Shown piece after piece: positions 33,931 to 43,692 of a stretch of DNA of 64,000 nt (position 1 is the first letter of the stretch; the number at the start of each line of letters is the position of its first letter). A model generated the notes under the pieces. That model was given only the letters and a program-made list of their open reading frames with translations, had not been told where the DNA came from and made no database searches. The stretch comes from an uncultured Lachnospiraceae bacterium (GTDB lineage Bacteria; Bacillota; Clostridia; Lachnospirales; Lachnospiraceae): the NCBI GenBank assembly GCA_902789175.1, contig CADANF010000007.1:1-64000 (forward strand), in the 5' to 3' direction. Position numbers and translations under genes: made by a program.

Positions 33931-35289
33931 ATGAAGTTAAATAGTAGTAACAAATACAGAATGAATAGAGCAAGCCTCTTCCTTAGAAAGAATGTTTTAT
34001 CAGGAAGATTCTTTGTTCGTAATACTATAATTGCATTAATATTTGCTACTGTTATAGGTACTCCTATAATTGTTCTTGGCAATAATACCGGCGATAAGCA
34101 GGCTACAGTAGAAGCATCAGAACCGATTTTTGAGATCAACCTTTCTGAGGCAGATATGATCGATGAGAATTCTCTTATGATCATTAAGAATAGAATTGAT
34201 GCTGAAGCATCAGTTAAGCTTTCTTCTAAGTCAGAAACACTTCTTGCTGGTACAGAATTTGATTTTAATGGCAAATTCATTACTAAGGTTTCTTCTCTTA
34301 ACATCAGAGAGAATGCAGATGGGGATTCAGAAATCGTTGGAAGACTCTTCGAAGGTGCATATGGAACAATCCTTGGTGAAGAAGGCGAGTGGACAAAGAT
34401 TCAGTCAGGTTCAGTTACAGGATATGTTAAGACAGAATATATCTTAAAAGATAAAGAAGCAGTAAAGATTGCTAATGATTATAAAGTAAAGATTGCAACT
34501 GTCTCTGAAACAGAAGTTCGTGTAAGAGAAGAAGGGTCTACTGATTCAGACGTGATTTATTATGCAACTTTAAATGAATCATTTCCGATAAATGCAGATC
34601 TTACAAATGATCAGTGGGTTAATATAAGACTCGCAGATTCTACTTATGGATATATTTCATCAGATTTCGTATCTGTTAAAGAAGGATTTGCTGAAGCTAT
34701 TCCAGTTTCAAGATTAGAAGAGCTTGATAAGATTAAAGAAGATAACTTAAGAGAGAAAGCAAAGGAAGCTGAAGCTTCCGAGGCTGAGAGTTCTTCTGAA
34801 AATACTTCAAGCAGTGAATCATATTCAGATAATAGTTCATCATCAGACAGTGACTCATCATCCGATAGCAGCTCTTCTTCATCATCGAATGAAGTAAGTC
34901 AGGGCACAACAACTGAGGAAGCAGTAAGTGTAGATGTAAGCGACAGATATCTCCTTGCAGCTATTGTATATGCAGAGTCAGGTGGAGAACCATACGAAGG
35001 ACAGCTCGCGGTAGCAAACGTAGTACTTAACAGACTTCGTTCAGGCTACTATGGTAATACACTTTCAGATGTTATCTATGCACCATACCAGTTCTCAGCA
35101 ACAGATACTAGTGCATTTAGGAATGCTCTTACAACAGGAGGTTCATCAACATCACTTGCTGCAGCAGATGCAGCCCTCGCCGGTACAAATAATATCGGTT
35201 CATTAAAGAACTTCAGACCAACATGGTATATCGATGTTAGTTCAATTGAAGGTACTTATACAATTATTAATAATCATGTTTTCTTCTAG
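33931..35289 (+). CDS. SleB-family cell-wall hydrolase with two SH3 domains
   Basis: A 452-residue protein. One N-terminal membrane anchor or signal (about residues 31-51) is followed by two bacterial SH3 domains (about 110-170, VSSLNIRENADGDSEIVGRL; and about 190-250, ETEVRVREEGSTDSDVIYY). A Ser/Glu-rich linker follows, almost all Ser at about 283-325. The C-terminal hydrolase_2 (SleB/CwlJ) domain is LAAIVYAESGGEPYEGQLAVANVVLNRL, with the putative catalytic Glu in YAESGG. The family cuts cortex or vegetative glycan strands. No ypeB partner is present, so a vegetative role is likely. The promoter and operators are just upstream. Confidence 0.9.
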   Translation: MKLNSSNKYRMNRASLFLRKNVLSGRFFVRNTIIALIFATVIGTPIIVLGNNTGDKQATVEASEPIFEINLSEADMIDENSLMIIKNRIDAEASVKLSSKSETLLAGTEFDFNGKFITKVSSLNIRENADGDSEIVGRLFEGAYGTILGEEGEWTKIQSGSVTGYVKTEYILKDKEAVKIANDYKVKIATVSETEVRVREEGSTDSDVIYYATLNESFPINADLTNDQWVNIRLADSTYGYISSDFVSVKEGFAEAIPVSRLEELDKIKEDNLREKAKEAEASEAESSSENTSSSESYSDNSSSSDSDSSSDSSSSSSSNEVSQGTTTEEAVSVDVSDRYLLAAIVYAESGGEPYEGQLAVANVVLNRLRSGYYGNTLSDVIYAPYQFSATDTSAFRNALTTGGSSTSLAAADAALAGTNNIGSLKNFRPTWYIDVSSIEGTYTIINNHVFF

Positions 35290-35322
35290 GACTAAAGAAG
35301 AAATCACAAAAAAACTTTAAAT

Positions 35323-35375
35323 AACGGATAGGGAACAGATAGTGCTAAAGATTCCTTATCCGTTTTGCTTTTTTT
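35323..35375 (+). terminator. intrinsic terminator after the SleB-like gene
   Basis: A 13-bp stem (35323-35335 with 35352-35364, one G-U pair) has a 16-nt loop. It is followed by a T-rich stretch to 35375. Confidence 0.9.
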
Positions 35376-35409
35376 AACCAGATAAAAAAATGTTAAAGGA
35401 ATAGAAATA

Positions 35410-35859
35410 ATGGATAAAGAAATTACTAATTTTATTAATCTTTGGGTAGGGAAGAGACTTGAAAGCATAAATAATATATGTGAAATGCTTGATATAGGAT
35501 TTAGTGACAATCTTATTTTACATGGGATGGGACTGACCAGAATTTTTATTAATGATGATCTGTTAATAACAACAATAGATTATAATTCCTGGGATGAATC
35601 TGAAAGTAAAAATAATGACGAATGGTTCAATACAGATAAGTATAAGGATCAGATCATTGGCGGCATAGTTACTAATATAACAATTAGTAAGTCTAATGAT
35701 TTATTTCTTGAGTTGGACAACGGGGGGAGAATAGAGTGCTATATAGCCAATGCTTATCCTCATTATGCTGAAGAATGCGAACAGTGGGTTTTGTTTGAAT
35801 ATAATAAAAGTCATTCGGGAAGACATCTGACAGCTTATAATAAGAGAATATCATTCTAA
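35410..35859 (+). CDS. small protein of unknown function
   Basis: A 149-residue protein I cannot assign. It has no signal peptide or membrane helix. A pattern of short beta-like stretches is visible (FINLWVGKRLESI, LILHGMGLTRIFINDDLLITT, IIGGIVTNITIS, DLFLELDNGGRIECYI). It ends in a Glu/Trp-containing region (HYAEECEQWVLFEY). The overall form recalls small cytosolic immunity or antitoxin-like proteins, but no motif supports that and no toxin gene is adjacent. AAAGGAATAG precedes ATG 35410. It stands alone between two terminators. Confidence 0.7.
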   Translation: MDKEITNFINLWVGKRLESINNICEMLDIGFSDNLILHGMGLTRIFINDDLLITTIDYNSWDESESKNNDEWFNTDKYKDQIIGGIVTNITISKSNDLFLELDNGGRIECYIANAYPHYAEECEQWVLFEYNKSHSGRHLTAYNKRISF

Positions 35860-35862
35860 AAG

Positions 35863-35907
35863 AATTCCTCCAAAGGGCTTATTTTACCGATGGAGGAATT
35901 GCTTTTT
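35863..35907 (+). terminator. terminator between the 149-residue gene and argG
   Basis: A perfect 10-bp stem, AATTCCTCCA (35863-35872) with TGGAGGAATT (35891-35900), is followed by GC and five T. Minus-strand T content is weaker, so it mainly serves the plus strand and only partly argG. Confidence 0.8.
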
Positions 35908-35939
35908 AAGTCTATTTTATTTTGGCGTCCGTTCGCTAT

Positions 35940-37172
35940 TTATTTAGTCTTCTCATTATCCAATCTCTTCTGATCCATCATTGCACGAACCTTCATTGGA
36001 AGACCGAATAATGTGATGAATCCGGATGCATCCTTATGATCATAAAGATCACCTGTTGTAAAGCTTGCAAGTGATTCTGAATAAAGAGAGTATGGTGATG
36101 TTGTACCAGCTTTCTGGATATTACCCTTGTAAAGCTTTAACTTAACTGTACCTGTGACTCTTTCATTTACTGACATAACAAATGCCTGGAGTGCCTCACG
36201 GAGAGGTGTGAACCATTTTCCTTCGTATACGAGATTTGAGAATCTTACTCCAACGTAACGGTTGAAATCAAGAGTTTCGCGATCAAGTACAAGCTCTTCT
36301 AACTGCTTGTGAGCTTCTAAAAGGATAGTTCCACCTGGTGTTTCGTATACGCCACGTGACTTCATGCCAACAACACGGTTTTCAACGATATCAATGATAC
36401 CAATACCGTTCTTGCCACCGATCTCATTTAATTCACGGATTATATCTGAAGTCTTCATTGACTTACCGTTAAGTGCAACAGGCATGCCTTTTTCAAACTG
36501 AAGTTCAATCTCTGTAGCTTCATCTGGAGCATCTTCTGGTGTGACTGAAAGAACAAGAAGATCCTTGAAATTAGGCTCATTTGCAGGATTCTCAAGCTCA
36601 AGACCTTCGTGGCTGATGTGCCAGATGTTACGGTCACGACTGTAAGAATGCTTTGCATCGAATGGAAGATTGATGCCCTTTGAATGGCAGTAATCAATTT
36701 CATCCTGACGAGACTCGAGTGTCCACTTTGGATCACGCCATGGAGCGATGATCTTGATGTCTGGAGCAAGTGCTTTAATTGAAAGCTCAAAACGAAGCTG
36801 ATCATTTCCCTTACCAGTTGCACCGTGGCAGATGGCAACAGCGCCTTCTTTTCTGGCAACTTCAACAAGCTTCTTTGAGATTACAGGTCTGGCAAATGAT
36901 GTACCGAGAAGATATTTATTCTCATAAACAGCATCAGCCATAACTGTTGGCATGATATATTCATCACAGAACTCATCAATAACATCGATGATATAAAGCT
37001 TCTCAGCACCTGAATACTTAGCGCGTTCTTCAAGTCCGTCAAGCTCAGCACCCTGTCCTACATCAATACAAGCACATACAACATCATAATTATATGTTTC
37101 CTTAAGCCAAGGAATGATAGCTGTTGTATCAAGTCCGCCTGAATATGCAAGAACAACTTTTTCTTTAGCCAT
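35940..37172 (-). CDS. argG: argininosuccinate synthase
   Basis: A 410-residue ATP-pyrophosphatase-fold enzyme joining citrulline and aspartate. The start is ATG 37172 ([16 protein letters not shown]), because GGAGG (37185-37181) sits between it and an in-frame ATG upstream. Visible motifs are the PP-loop [44 protein letters not shown] and the PGGTILL region. It lies divergent to argJ-argB with a 271-bp shared control region. argF, argH and carAB are not in view. Confidence 0.98.
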   Translation of the reverse strand: MAKEKVVLAYSGGLDTTAIIPWLKETYNYDVVCACIDVGQGAELDGLEERAKYSGAEKLYIIDVIDEFCDEYIMPTVMADAVYENKYLLGTSFARPVISKKLVEVARKEGAVAICHGATGKGNDQLRFELSIKALAPDIKIIAPWRDPKWTLESRQDEIDYCHSKGINLPFDAKHSYSRDRNIWHISHEGLELENPANEPNFKDLLVLSVTPEDAPDEATEIELQFEKGMPVALNGKSMKTSDIIRELNEIGGKNGIGIIDIVENRVVGMKSRGVYETPGGTILLEAHKQLEELVLDRETLDFNRYVGVRFSNLVYEGKWFTPLREALQAFVMSVNERVTGTVKLKLYKGNIQKAGTTSPYSLYSESLASFTTGDLYDHKDASGFITLFGLPMKVRAMMDQKRLDNEKTK

Positions 37173-37250
37173 AAAATATGCCTCCATAAATTTTTTTTAT
37201 TATTTGGCAGATGCCAGAAAAAAATAGCGTCTAGCCATGTAACTTTAACT

Positions 37251-37279
37251 ACTATATAATAAAGAAACTTTTAAATCAA
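37251..37279 (-). promoter_or_regulatory. argG promoter
   Basis: Minus strand: TTGATT (37279-37274), 17 bp, TATAGT (37256-37251). The leader to the argG start is about 70 nt. Confidence 0.65.
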
Positions 37280-37286
37280 GATAAAT

Positions 37287-37367
37287 TATGCATAAATTTA
37301 ATTCATTTTCCACTAAAAACTGTATAAAATGTGTATAATATGCATCCCGAATGAATAAAATACAAAA
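37287..37367. promoter_or_regulatory. candidate ArgR boxes between argG and argJ
   Basis: Two AT-rich sites resemble Firmicute ARG boxes. One is at 37287-37306, TGCAT and ATTCA arms around AAATTTA. The other is at 37350-37367, beginning ATGAATAAAATACAA, close to the B. subtilis ARG box with one base missing. They flank the space between the two promoters. The match is by eye and the sequence is AT-rich, so chance similarity is possible. Confidence 0.4.
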
Positions 37368-37373
37368 ATGTAC

Positions 37374-37402
37374 TTGCATATATTAAGAAATGGGGATATA
37401 AT
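37374..37402 (+). promoter_or_regulatory. argJ-argB promoter
   Basis: TTGCAT (37374-37379) and TATAAT (37397-37402) are spaced by 17 bp. The transcript would start about 35 bp before the argJ ATG. Confidence 0.8.
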
Positions 37403-37443
37403 CCAAAACAGTATTAAATCTGAATGCCGAAAGGAGAATAACT

Positions 37444-38676
37444 ATGGCAGTAAAGATTATCGATGGTGGAATTAACGCACCAGAAGGTTTTATGGCAGCC
37501 GGACTTAGAGCTGGCATTAAAGAAGGAAAGACCAATAAGGATATGGCGATGATCTATAGTACAGTACCTGCAACTATCGCTGGTACATTTACCAGAAATC
37601 TTGTTAAGGCCGCTCCTGTTAAATGGGATTCTAAAGTAGTATTTGAAGAAGGAAGTGCTCAGGCAGTTGTTGTAAATGTTGCTATTGCAAATGCCTCAAC
37701 TGGTGCTCCTGGTTTTAAGGATGCCGAAGATACTGCAGCTTATACAGCTGAGTCTCTTGGACTTAAGAAAGAAAATGTTCTTGTAGCCTCAACTGGAGTT
37801 ATAGGATTCAGACTTCCTATGGATAAAATAAAAAAAGGAATCGATATGCTGATCCCTGCGCTTTCATATGATAGACAGGCAGCAGATGATTGTGCAACTG
37901 CAATACTTACAACAGATACACATAAGAAAGAGATAGCAGTTGAGTTTGAAATTGATGGTAAGAAAGCAACCATTGGTGCTATATGTAAGGGTTCAGGAAT
38001 GATCCATCCTAATATGGGCACAATGCTTTCATTTATAACAACAGATGTTGCTATAGATAGAGACCTCCTGCAGAAGACACTTAGAGAGGTAGTGTCAAAA
38101 ACATTTAACATGGTATCAGTTGATGGAGATACATCAACAAATGATACATGTATCATTCTCGCTAACGGTCTTCTTAAAAATAAGAAGATCGAAGGAGAGA
38201 GTGAAGATCTTGAAGAATTCAAGGCTGCATTATATACAGCATGTGAATATCTCGCAAAGAATATAGCTAAAGATGGTGAAGGAGCTACAAGGCTTTTTAC
38301 AGCTCACGTTACAGGTGCTCCTGATTATGAGACTGCAAGAATACTTGCAAAATCCATCATTACATCAAGTCTTTCAAAGGCGGCTATATTTGGAAGAGAT
38401 GCCAATTGCGGAAGAATAATGTGTGCTATGGGTTACTCTGGCGCAGAATTTGATCCTGAGAAAACAGATATTTCATTTTCAAGTAGTGAAGGTGTAATCC
38501 AGGTAGTTAAAGATGGTATGAATACAGATTTTTCAGAGGAGGAAGCCTTAAAGATCCTTACACCTGATGAGATAACAGCAGAGTGTGATATTAAGAGTGG
38601 ATCTGCAGAAGCCACAGCCTGGGGTTGTGACCTGACATATGACTATGTTAAGATTAATGCAGATTATCGTTCATAA
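37444..38676 (+). CDS. argJ: glutamate N-acetyltransferase / ornithine acetyltransferase
   Basis: A 410-residue self-cleaving N-terminal nucleophile enzyme. It recycles the acetyl group from N-acetylornithine to glutamate and may also use acetyl-CoA. The cleavage and nucleophile site is the [20 protein letters not shown] segment, where the Thr of GTML becomes the new N-terminus. The opening [12 protein letters not shown] and the [17 protein letters not shown] region are typical. AAAGGAG precedes the ATG. argB follows after 20 bp; argC and argD are missing from this cluster. Confidence 0.97.
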   Translation: MAVKIIDGGINAPEGFMAAGLRAGIKEGKTNKDMAMIYSTVPATIAGTFTRNLVKAAPVKWDSKVVFEEGSAQAVVVNVAIANASTGAPGFKDAEDTAAYTAESLGLKKENVLVASTGVIGFRLPMDKIKKGIDMLIPALSYDRQAADDCATAILTTDTHKKEIAVEFEIDGKKATIGAICKGSGMIHPNMGTMLSFITTDVAIDRDLLQKTLREVVSKTFNMVSVDGDTSTNDTCIILANGLLKNKKIEGESEDLEEFKAALYTACEYLAKNIAKDGEGATRLFTAHVTGAPDYETARILAKSIITSSLSKAAIFGRDANCGRIMCAMGYSGAEFDPEKTDISFSSSEGVIQVVKDGMNTDFSEEEALKILTPDEITAECDIKSGSAEATAWGCDLTYDYVKINADYRS

Positions 38677-38696
38677 ATAAAGGCAATGATAACAAT

Positions 38697-39638
38697 ATGA
38701 AGAAGGTTGAATTAATGACAAAGAATGATCAGATGGAAGTAGTTATTGAAAAAGCACATACTCTTATTGAGGCTCTTCCTTATATTAAAAGATTCAATGG
38801 TGCAAAGATCGTAGTTAAGTATGGCGGAAGTGCTATGCTTGATGAAAGACTTAAATTTAATGTGATTCAGGATGTTGCTCTCCTTAAGCTCATAGGAATG
38901 CAGCCTATTATTGTTCATGGTGGTGGTAAGGAGATCAGCAAATACTTAGGTAAGATGGGACTTGAGTCAGAATTTGTAAATGGACTTCGTGTTACAGACG
39001 AGCAGACTCTTGATGTAGCAGAAATGGTATTATCAAAGGTTAATAAGAGTCTTGTAGGACTTATGTCACAGGTTGGACTTAAGGCTATTGGTATAAGCGG
39101 TAAAGATGCAGATATGCTTAAATGCCGAAAAAAGTTATCAGATGGAAAGGACATTGGATATGTGGGAGAAGTAGTTGAGACAGACTGTACTCTCCTTGAT
39201 ACATTACTTGCCAGTGATTTTATCCCGGTTATTGCTCCTATAGGAGTAGGACTTGATGATCATCATGGATATAATATCAATGCTGATGATTGTGCATGTG
39301 CAGTTGCAGTAGCTGAGAAAGCTGAAAAGCTTGCTTTCCTTACAGATACAGAAGGCGTATTTACAGATCCTTCTGATAAGAAGACTCTTATCTCAGAAAT
39401 GGATATTCAGGAAGCTAGAAATCTGATCAGCAGTGGTGTTATAGGCGGTGGAATGCTTCCTAAGCTTAACAACTGTATTGAAGCTATGGAAAAGGGAGTT
39501 TCAAGAGTACATATTCTTGATGGACGTCTTGAGCATTGTCTTTTACTTGAGTGTTTCACAGAAAAAGGTATTGGTACAGCTATTCTTAAAGAGCCTCTTT
39601 TTGACGATCAGCATATCCATTTTGCACACGAATATTAA
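38697..39638 (+). CDS. argB: acetylglutamate kinase
   Basis: An amino-acid kinase of 313 residues that phosphorylates N-acetylglutamate in the second arginine step. Motifs are [41 protein letters not shown] and [11 protein letters not shown]. The N-terminal helix resembles that of arginine-sensitive hexameric enzymes. Start ATG 38697 has only a weak ribosome site; ATG 38715, with GAAGG 11 bases upstream, is an alternative that removes six residues. It is co-transcribed with argJ. Confidence 0.96.
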   Translation: MKKVELMTKNDQMEVVIEKAHTLIEALPYIKRFNGAKIVVKYGGSAMLDERLKFNVIQDVALLKLIGMQPIIVHGGGKEISKYLGKMGLESEFVNGLRVTDEQTLDVAEMVLSKVNKSLVGLMSQVGLKAIGISGKDADMLKCRKKLSDGKDIGYVGEVVETDCTLLDTLLASDFIPVIAPIGVGLDDHHGYNINADDCACAVAVAEKAEKLAFLTDTEGVFTDPSDKKTLISEMDIQEARNLISSGVIGGGMLPKLNNCIEAMEKGVSRVHILDGRLEHCLLLECFTEKGIGTAILKEPLFDDQHIHFAHEY

Positions 39639-39658
39639 AATTGTACAATGAATAAATG

Positions 39659-39695
39659 AAAGGAGAAGCGGATTTTGTAGAGGCTTCTCCTTTTT
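39659..39695 (+). terminator. intrinsic terminator after argB
   Basis: A perfect 11-bp stem, AAAGGAGAAGC (39659-39669) with GCTTCTCCTTT (39683-39693), has a 13-nt loop. It ends in five T. Confidence 0.92.
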
Positions 39696-39783
39696 CCTTG
39701 TTGAATATAACCTTAAAATTAGTTAAAATAATTTTAGTTCTTCCGGTAATACATCCTTTTGGAAACTAAAAGAAGGATGGTTG

Positions 39784-40425
39784 ATGAAAAAAAATTATAT
39801 ATTTGTTGTTCTTTTGATCATGATTTTTTTAATCCTTTGTGGATGTAATGAAGTAAGCATTTCTACAGGCAAAGAAGATTCAGAGGAAAAAACAGAGACA
39901 ACTATTAGTTCCGAGGACGAAGATTTTGAAAATCCTGAAATGACAGAAGATTCTGAAATAGGAGATTCAAAAGAAACAGTTGTAGTTTATATTTGTGGAG
40001 CCGTTGTATCGGAAGGTGTATATACGCTTTCTTGTGGCTCGAGAGTTGTTGATGTTTTAAATCTTGCAGGCGGTTATAAAGAAGAGGCAGCCAGAGGCTA
40101 TGTGAATTTGGCAGAACCTTTATCTGATGGAGATAAGATTTATATTCCATTTCAGGATGAGGTTCAGGATGAAAAAATGATCAGTCAAAAGGTAGAGGGT
40201 AAGAAAGACGATTACTCTAGCGACGATAAAGAAAGACTTATCAATATTAATAAGGCCACTAGAGACGAACTTATGACATTACCCGGCATCGGCGAGTCAA
40301 AAGCTGATGACATAATCAGTTACAGGGAAGAACATGGCGATTTCAGTAAGATTGAAGATCTTATGAATGTTAGTGGTATAAAAACAGGTGTCTTTGATAA
40401 GATTAAAGACAGGATTACGATATAG
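39784..40425 (+). CDS. ComEA-like SLBB/HhH DNA-binding lipoprotein
   Basis: A 213-residue protein from ATG 39784 (AGAAGGA upstream; TTG 39781 is also possible). A hydrophobic N-terminus ends in a lipobox-like LCGC, so a lipid anchor is likely instead of the usual ComEA transmembrane helix. An acidic spacer follows, then an SLBB domain (VYICGAVVSEGVYTLSCGSRVVDVLNLAGG) and a C-terminal helix-hairpin-helix pair (ININKATRDELMTLPGIGESKADDIISYREEHGDF). ComEA binds incoming dsDNA in transformation. comEB and comEC are not adjacent. A response-regulator gene starts 15 bp after the stop. Confidence 0.85.
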   Translation: MKKNYIFVVLLIMIFLILCGCNEVSISTGKEDSEEKTETTISSEDEDFENPEMTEDSEIGDSKETVVVYICGAVVSEGVYTLSCGSRVVDVLNLAGGYKEEAARGYVNLAEPLSDGDKIYIPFQDEVQDEKMISQKVEGKKDDYSSDDKERLININKATRDELMTLPGIGESKADDIISYREEHGDFSKIEDLMNVSGIKTGVFDKIKDRITI

Positions 40426-40440
40426 GATTGAAGGTAAAGC

Positions 40441-41133
40441 ATGAAAAATGTTCTTGTTGTTGATGATGAAAAATTAATTGTTAAAGGTCTCAAGTTCAGT
40501 CTTGAGCAGGATGATATGCACGTTGATACAGCTTTCGATGGTGAGGAAGCTATCGAAAAGATAAAGGTGGGAAATTATGACATCATTCTTCTTGATGTTA
40601 TGCTCCCTAAATATACCGGCTTTGAAGTCTGCCAGATGACCCGTGAGTTTTCTGATGTACCTATCATTATGCTTACTGCTAAAGGTGAGGATATGGATAA
40701 GATATTAGGACTTGAATATGGAGCTGATGATTATATTACAAAGCCATTTAATATTCTTGAAGTTAAAGCAAGGATTAAGGCGATTCTCCGTCGTAATCAG
40801 AAGGGAGATATGGCAAAGAGCAAAGAAAGAGCTGATGTAATAGAGAAGAAGGGTCTTAGAGTAGAAATTGATAATAGGCGTGTATTTATCAATGATAAAG
40901 AAGTAAATCTTACAGCTAAGGAATTTGATCTTGTATTACTTCTTGCATCTAATCCTAATAAAGTTTATTCAAGAGATGAGCTTCTTAAGACTGTATGGGG
41001 TTCAACATACCCAGGAGATGCAAGAACAGTTGATGTTCATGTTAGAAGACTTCGTGAAAAAATTGAGAGTCAGCCAGCAGATCCGGAGTATATCCATACT
41101 AAATGGGGCGTTGGATATTTCTTTAAGGACTGA
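40441..41133 (+). CDS. OmpR/PhoB-family response regulator (no adjacent kinase)
   Basis: A 230-residue protein. The receiver domain has DD at 8-9, phospho-acceptor D52 in IILLDVMLP, T in MLTAKG and K in ITKPF. The C-terminal winged helix (LTAKEFDLVLLLASNPNKVYSRDELLKTVWG, RTVDVHVRRLREKIE) closes with the usual WGVGYFF. All receiver residues are intact, so it should be phosphorylated. The partner histidine kinase is not next to it. It is probably co-transcribed with the ComEA-like gene and followed by a terminator. Confidence 0.95.
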   Translation: MKNVLVVDDEKLIVKGLKFSLEQDDMHVDTAFDGEEAIEKIKVGNYDIILLDVMLPKYTGFEVCQMTREFSDVPIIMLTAKGEDMDKILGLEYGADDYITKPFNILEVKARIKAILRRNQKGDMAKSKERADVIEKKGLRVEIDNRRVFINDKEVNLTAKEFDLVLLLASNPNKVYSRDELLKTVWGSTYPGDARTVDVHVRRLREKIESQPADPEYIHTKWGVGYFFKD

Positions 41134-41184
41134 TCATAAAGTTTAATGTTTTTTAAAATAAAGTATTGTTGGATACATTTTATT

Positions 41185-41217
41185 AAAGAGGAGTTTTAGG
41201 TAAGCTCCTCTTTTTTT
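41185..41217 (+). terminator. intrinsic terminator after the response regulator
   Basis: A perfect 9-bp stem, AAAGAGGAG (41185-41193) with CTCCTCTTT (41205-41213), is followed by T residues to 41217. Confidence 0.93.
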
Positions 41218-41241
41218 ATTGTGGATTATAGATTTTTTCTA

Positions 41242-41250
41242 TGATATAAT
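41242..41250 (+). promoter_or_regulatory. extended -10 promoter of iorA
   Basis: TG-A-TATAAT at 41242-41250 is a perfect extended -10. The -35 is poor. The leader to the GTG start is about 80 nt. Confidence 0.65.
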
Positions 41251-41337
41251 TATCTTCATACCGACTTTAACGCATTAACGCGAAGAACGAATGAAGCGTA
41301 TGCGTATATATTATGGAAAATAAGGAGTGTACTTCAA

Positions 41338-43086
41338 GTGGAAAAGAAAATCATGCTTGGTAATGAGGCCATTGCAAGAGGTGCCTGGGAGGCTGGAGTA
41401 AAAGTTTCATCTGCTTATCCGGGAACACCTAGTACAGAGGTTAGTGAGAATCTTGTAAAATACGAAGGCGTTTATGCAGAGTGGGCACCAAATGAAAAGG
41501 TTGCTGCAGAAGTAGCAATGGGTGCATCAATCGCAGGATCAAGAGCAATGTGTGCTATGAAATGCGTAGGACTTAATGTTGCCTCCGATCCACTTTATAC
41601 TGCATCTTATATAGGAGCAAATGGTGGTCTTGTATATATCGTTGCTGATGATCCGGGACTTTACAGCTCACAGAACGAACAGGACACAAGACTTATAGGT
41701 AATTCAGCTCACGTTCCTGTTATCGAGCCTTCAGATAGTGAAGAGGCCAGATATTTTACAAAGAGAGCTTTTGAAATTTCAGAAGAATATGATACTCCTG
41801 TTATTTTAAGAACAACTACAAGACTTGCTCATTCTCAGGGCGTTGTAAATTGTGAAGATAGAATTGAACTTGAAGATAAGATTTACGAGCGTAATCCACA
41901 GAAGAATATCATGATGCCTGGAAATGCCAAAATCCGTCATCTTCATGTGGAAGATCGTGAAAACAGACTTGCAGAGGATGCTTGTAATATAGATCTTAAT
42001 AAGGTTACTTATGATGATACAAAGATCGGTGTTATCACAAGTGGTATTCCTTATCAGTATGTAAAGGAAGTTCTTCCTCATGCATCAGTTCTTAAATTAG
42101 GACTTGTATATCCACTTCCAAAGAAGCTTATTGAAGAGTTTGCTTCTAAGGTAGATACCCTCTATATTGTAGAAGAGTTAGAGCCGTTTATCGAGACTAA
42201 AGTTAAGTCCTGGGGAATTGACTGCATTGGTAAAGATATTTTTACTATCCAGGGTGAATATAGTGCCAATATGTTAAGAAAGGCTATCCTTAAGCAGGAA
42301 GTAGAACTTAAGACTCCAGCAGAAGTTCCTAACCGTCCACCAATACTTTGTCCGGGATGCCCTCACAGAGCTACATTTTCAGTATTAAAGAAGCTTCATC
42401 TTCATGCTTCAGGTGATATCGGATGTTATACACTTGGTGCTGTTGCCCCACTTAATGTTGTTGATACAACTCTTTGCATGGGAGGAAGTATCTCAATGCT
42501 TCACGGTATGGAGAAGGCAAAGGGTAAGGATTGGATAAAGAACTGGGTAGCTGTTATCGGTGATTCGACTTTCCTTCATACAGGTGTTAATTCCCTTATG
42601 AATATGGTCTACAATCAGGCTACAGGAACAGTCATTATCCTTGATAATTCAACAACAGGTATGACAGGACATCAGAATCATCCTGCTACAGGTAAGATGT
42701 TAAATGGAGAGACAACTTACGCCATCGATCTTGAGAAGCTTTGCAAGTCAATGGGTATTGAAGATGTATTCGTGGTAGATGCATTTGATTTAAAGCAGCT
42801 TGAAAAGACAATTAAGGAAGAAGTTGCTAAAGACTGTCTTTCAGTTATCATTGCTCAGTCACCATGTGCTCTTCTTAAATCTTATGTTCCTGCTGGAAAA
42901 TGTTACGTTGACCCGGAGAAATGTAAGAAGTGCGGTGCATGTCTCGTTCCGGGATGTCCTGCTATTAAGAAGGATGAAGTGACTGGATGCGCTGTTATTG
43001 ATGATACAATGTGTAACGGATGCGGACTCTGTATGCAGATGTGCCCATTTGATGCCATTTCACTTAAGAAGAGAGAGGAGAAATAA
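41338..43086 (+). CDS. iorA: indolepyruvate:ferredoxin oxidoreductase, alpha subunit
   Basis: A 582-residue subunit. It oxidatively decarboxylates aryl pyruvates (from Trp, Phe, Tyr) to aryl-acetyl-CoA with reduction of ferredoxin. N-terminal pyrimidine-type domain: AYPGTPSTEVSE, EWAPNEKVAAEVAMGAS. The TPP-binding domain has the GDIGCYTLGA and GDSTFLHTG motifs. Two [4Fe-4S] ferredoxin clusters end it (CKKCGACLVPGCP, CNGCGLCMQMCP). The start is GTG after AGGAGTG. iorB follows at once, and an acyl-CoA ligase completes the unit. Confidence 0.96.
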   Translation: MEKKIMLGNEAIARGAWEAGVKVSSAYPGTPSTEVSENLVKYEGVYAEWAPNEKVAAEVAMGASIAGSRAMCAMKCVGLNVASDPLYTASYIGANGGLVYIVADDPGLYSSQNEQDTRLIGNSAHVPVIEPSDSEEARYFTKRAFEISEEYDTPVILRTTTRLAHSQGVVNCEDRIELEDKIYERNPQKNIMMPGNAKIRHLHVEDRENRLAEDACNIDLNKVTYDDTKIGVITSGIPYQYVKEVLPHASVLKLGLVYPLPKKLIEEFASKVDTLYIVEELEPFIETKVKSWGIDCIGKDIFTIQGEYSANMLRKAILKQEVELKTPAEVPNRPPILCPGCPHRATFSVLKKLHLHASGDIGCYTLGAVAPLNVVDTTLCMGGSISMLHGMEKAKGKDWIKNWVAVIGDSTFLHTGVNSLMNMVYNQATGTVIILDNSTTGMTGHQNHPATGKMLNGETTYAIDLEKLCKSMGIEDVFVVDAFDLKQLEKTIKEEVAKDCLSVIIAQSPCALLKSYVPAGKCYVDPEKCKKCGACLVPGCPAIKKDEVTGCAVIDDTMCNGCGLCMQMCPFDAISLKKREEK

Positions 43087-43087
43087 T

Positions 43088-43666
43088 ATGGCAGTTGTAA
43101 ATATTATGATAGTCGGCGTAGGCGGACAGGGAACTCTTCTTACAAGCCGTATTTTAGGTGGTCTTGCTGAGGCAGCGGGCTATGATGTAAAACTTTCAGA
43201 AGTACATGGAATGGCTCAGCGTGGCGGTTCTGTTGTTACTTATGTAAGATATGCTACAGAAGGTGAAGTTGTTGCTGAACCTATAGTAGAAGAAGGATGT
43301 GCAGATGTTCTTATCGCATTTGAAAGACTTGAGGCACTTCGTTATGCCCATTTCCTTAAAAAGGATGGCGCTCTGATAGTGAATGACCAAAGGATCGATC
43401 CTATTACGGTTGTTACAGGAGCTGCCTCGTATCCGGAAAATATCATCGAAGAATTAAAGAAAGAATACAAGGTATATGATATTGATGCCATGGCTAAGGC
43501 TAAAGAGCTTGGAAATACAAGAATCTTTAATACTATAGTTCTTGGTATGGCAGCCCGTCATATGAAATATACAAAGGAACAATGGGAAGATGTTATCCGT
43601 GCAAAGGTTCCTCCTAAGACTGTAGATATCAATCTTAAGGGATTCTATGCTGGATACGATTTATAG
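43088..43666 (+). CDS. iorB: indolepyruvate:ferredoxin oxidoreductase, beta subunit
   Basis: A 192-residue gamma-type POR domain partner of IorA. ATG 43088 follows GAGAGGAGAAA; an in-frame longer reading begins inside iorA and is not expected to be used. Motifs are VGVGGQGTLLTSRILGGLAE and SEVHGMAQRGGSVVTYVRY. It lies 1 bp after iorA, so translation is coupled. Confidence 0.96.
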   Translation: MAVVNIMIVGVGGQGTLLTSRILGGLAEAAGYDVKLSEVHGMAQRGGSVVTYVRYATEGEVVAEPIVEEGCADVLIAFERLEALRYAHFLKKDGALIVNDQRIDPITVVTGAASYPENIIEELKKEYKVYDIDAMAKAKELGNTRIFNTIVLGMAARHMKYTKEQWEDVIRAKVPPKTVDINLKGFYAGYDL

Positions 43667-43692
43667 ACTTAAAATGGGGGAGAAAAGGTAAT

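Noticed and set aside
42998..43087. A longer IorB starting inside iorA
   Set aside because: The ATG at 43088 has a good ribosome site and starts the conserved domain; the extension overlaps the ferredoxin codons of iorA.
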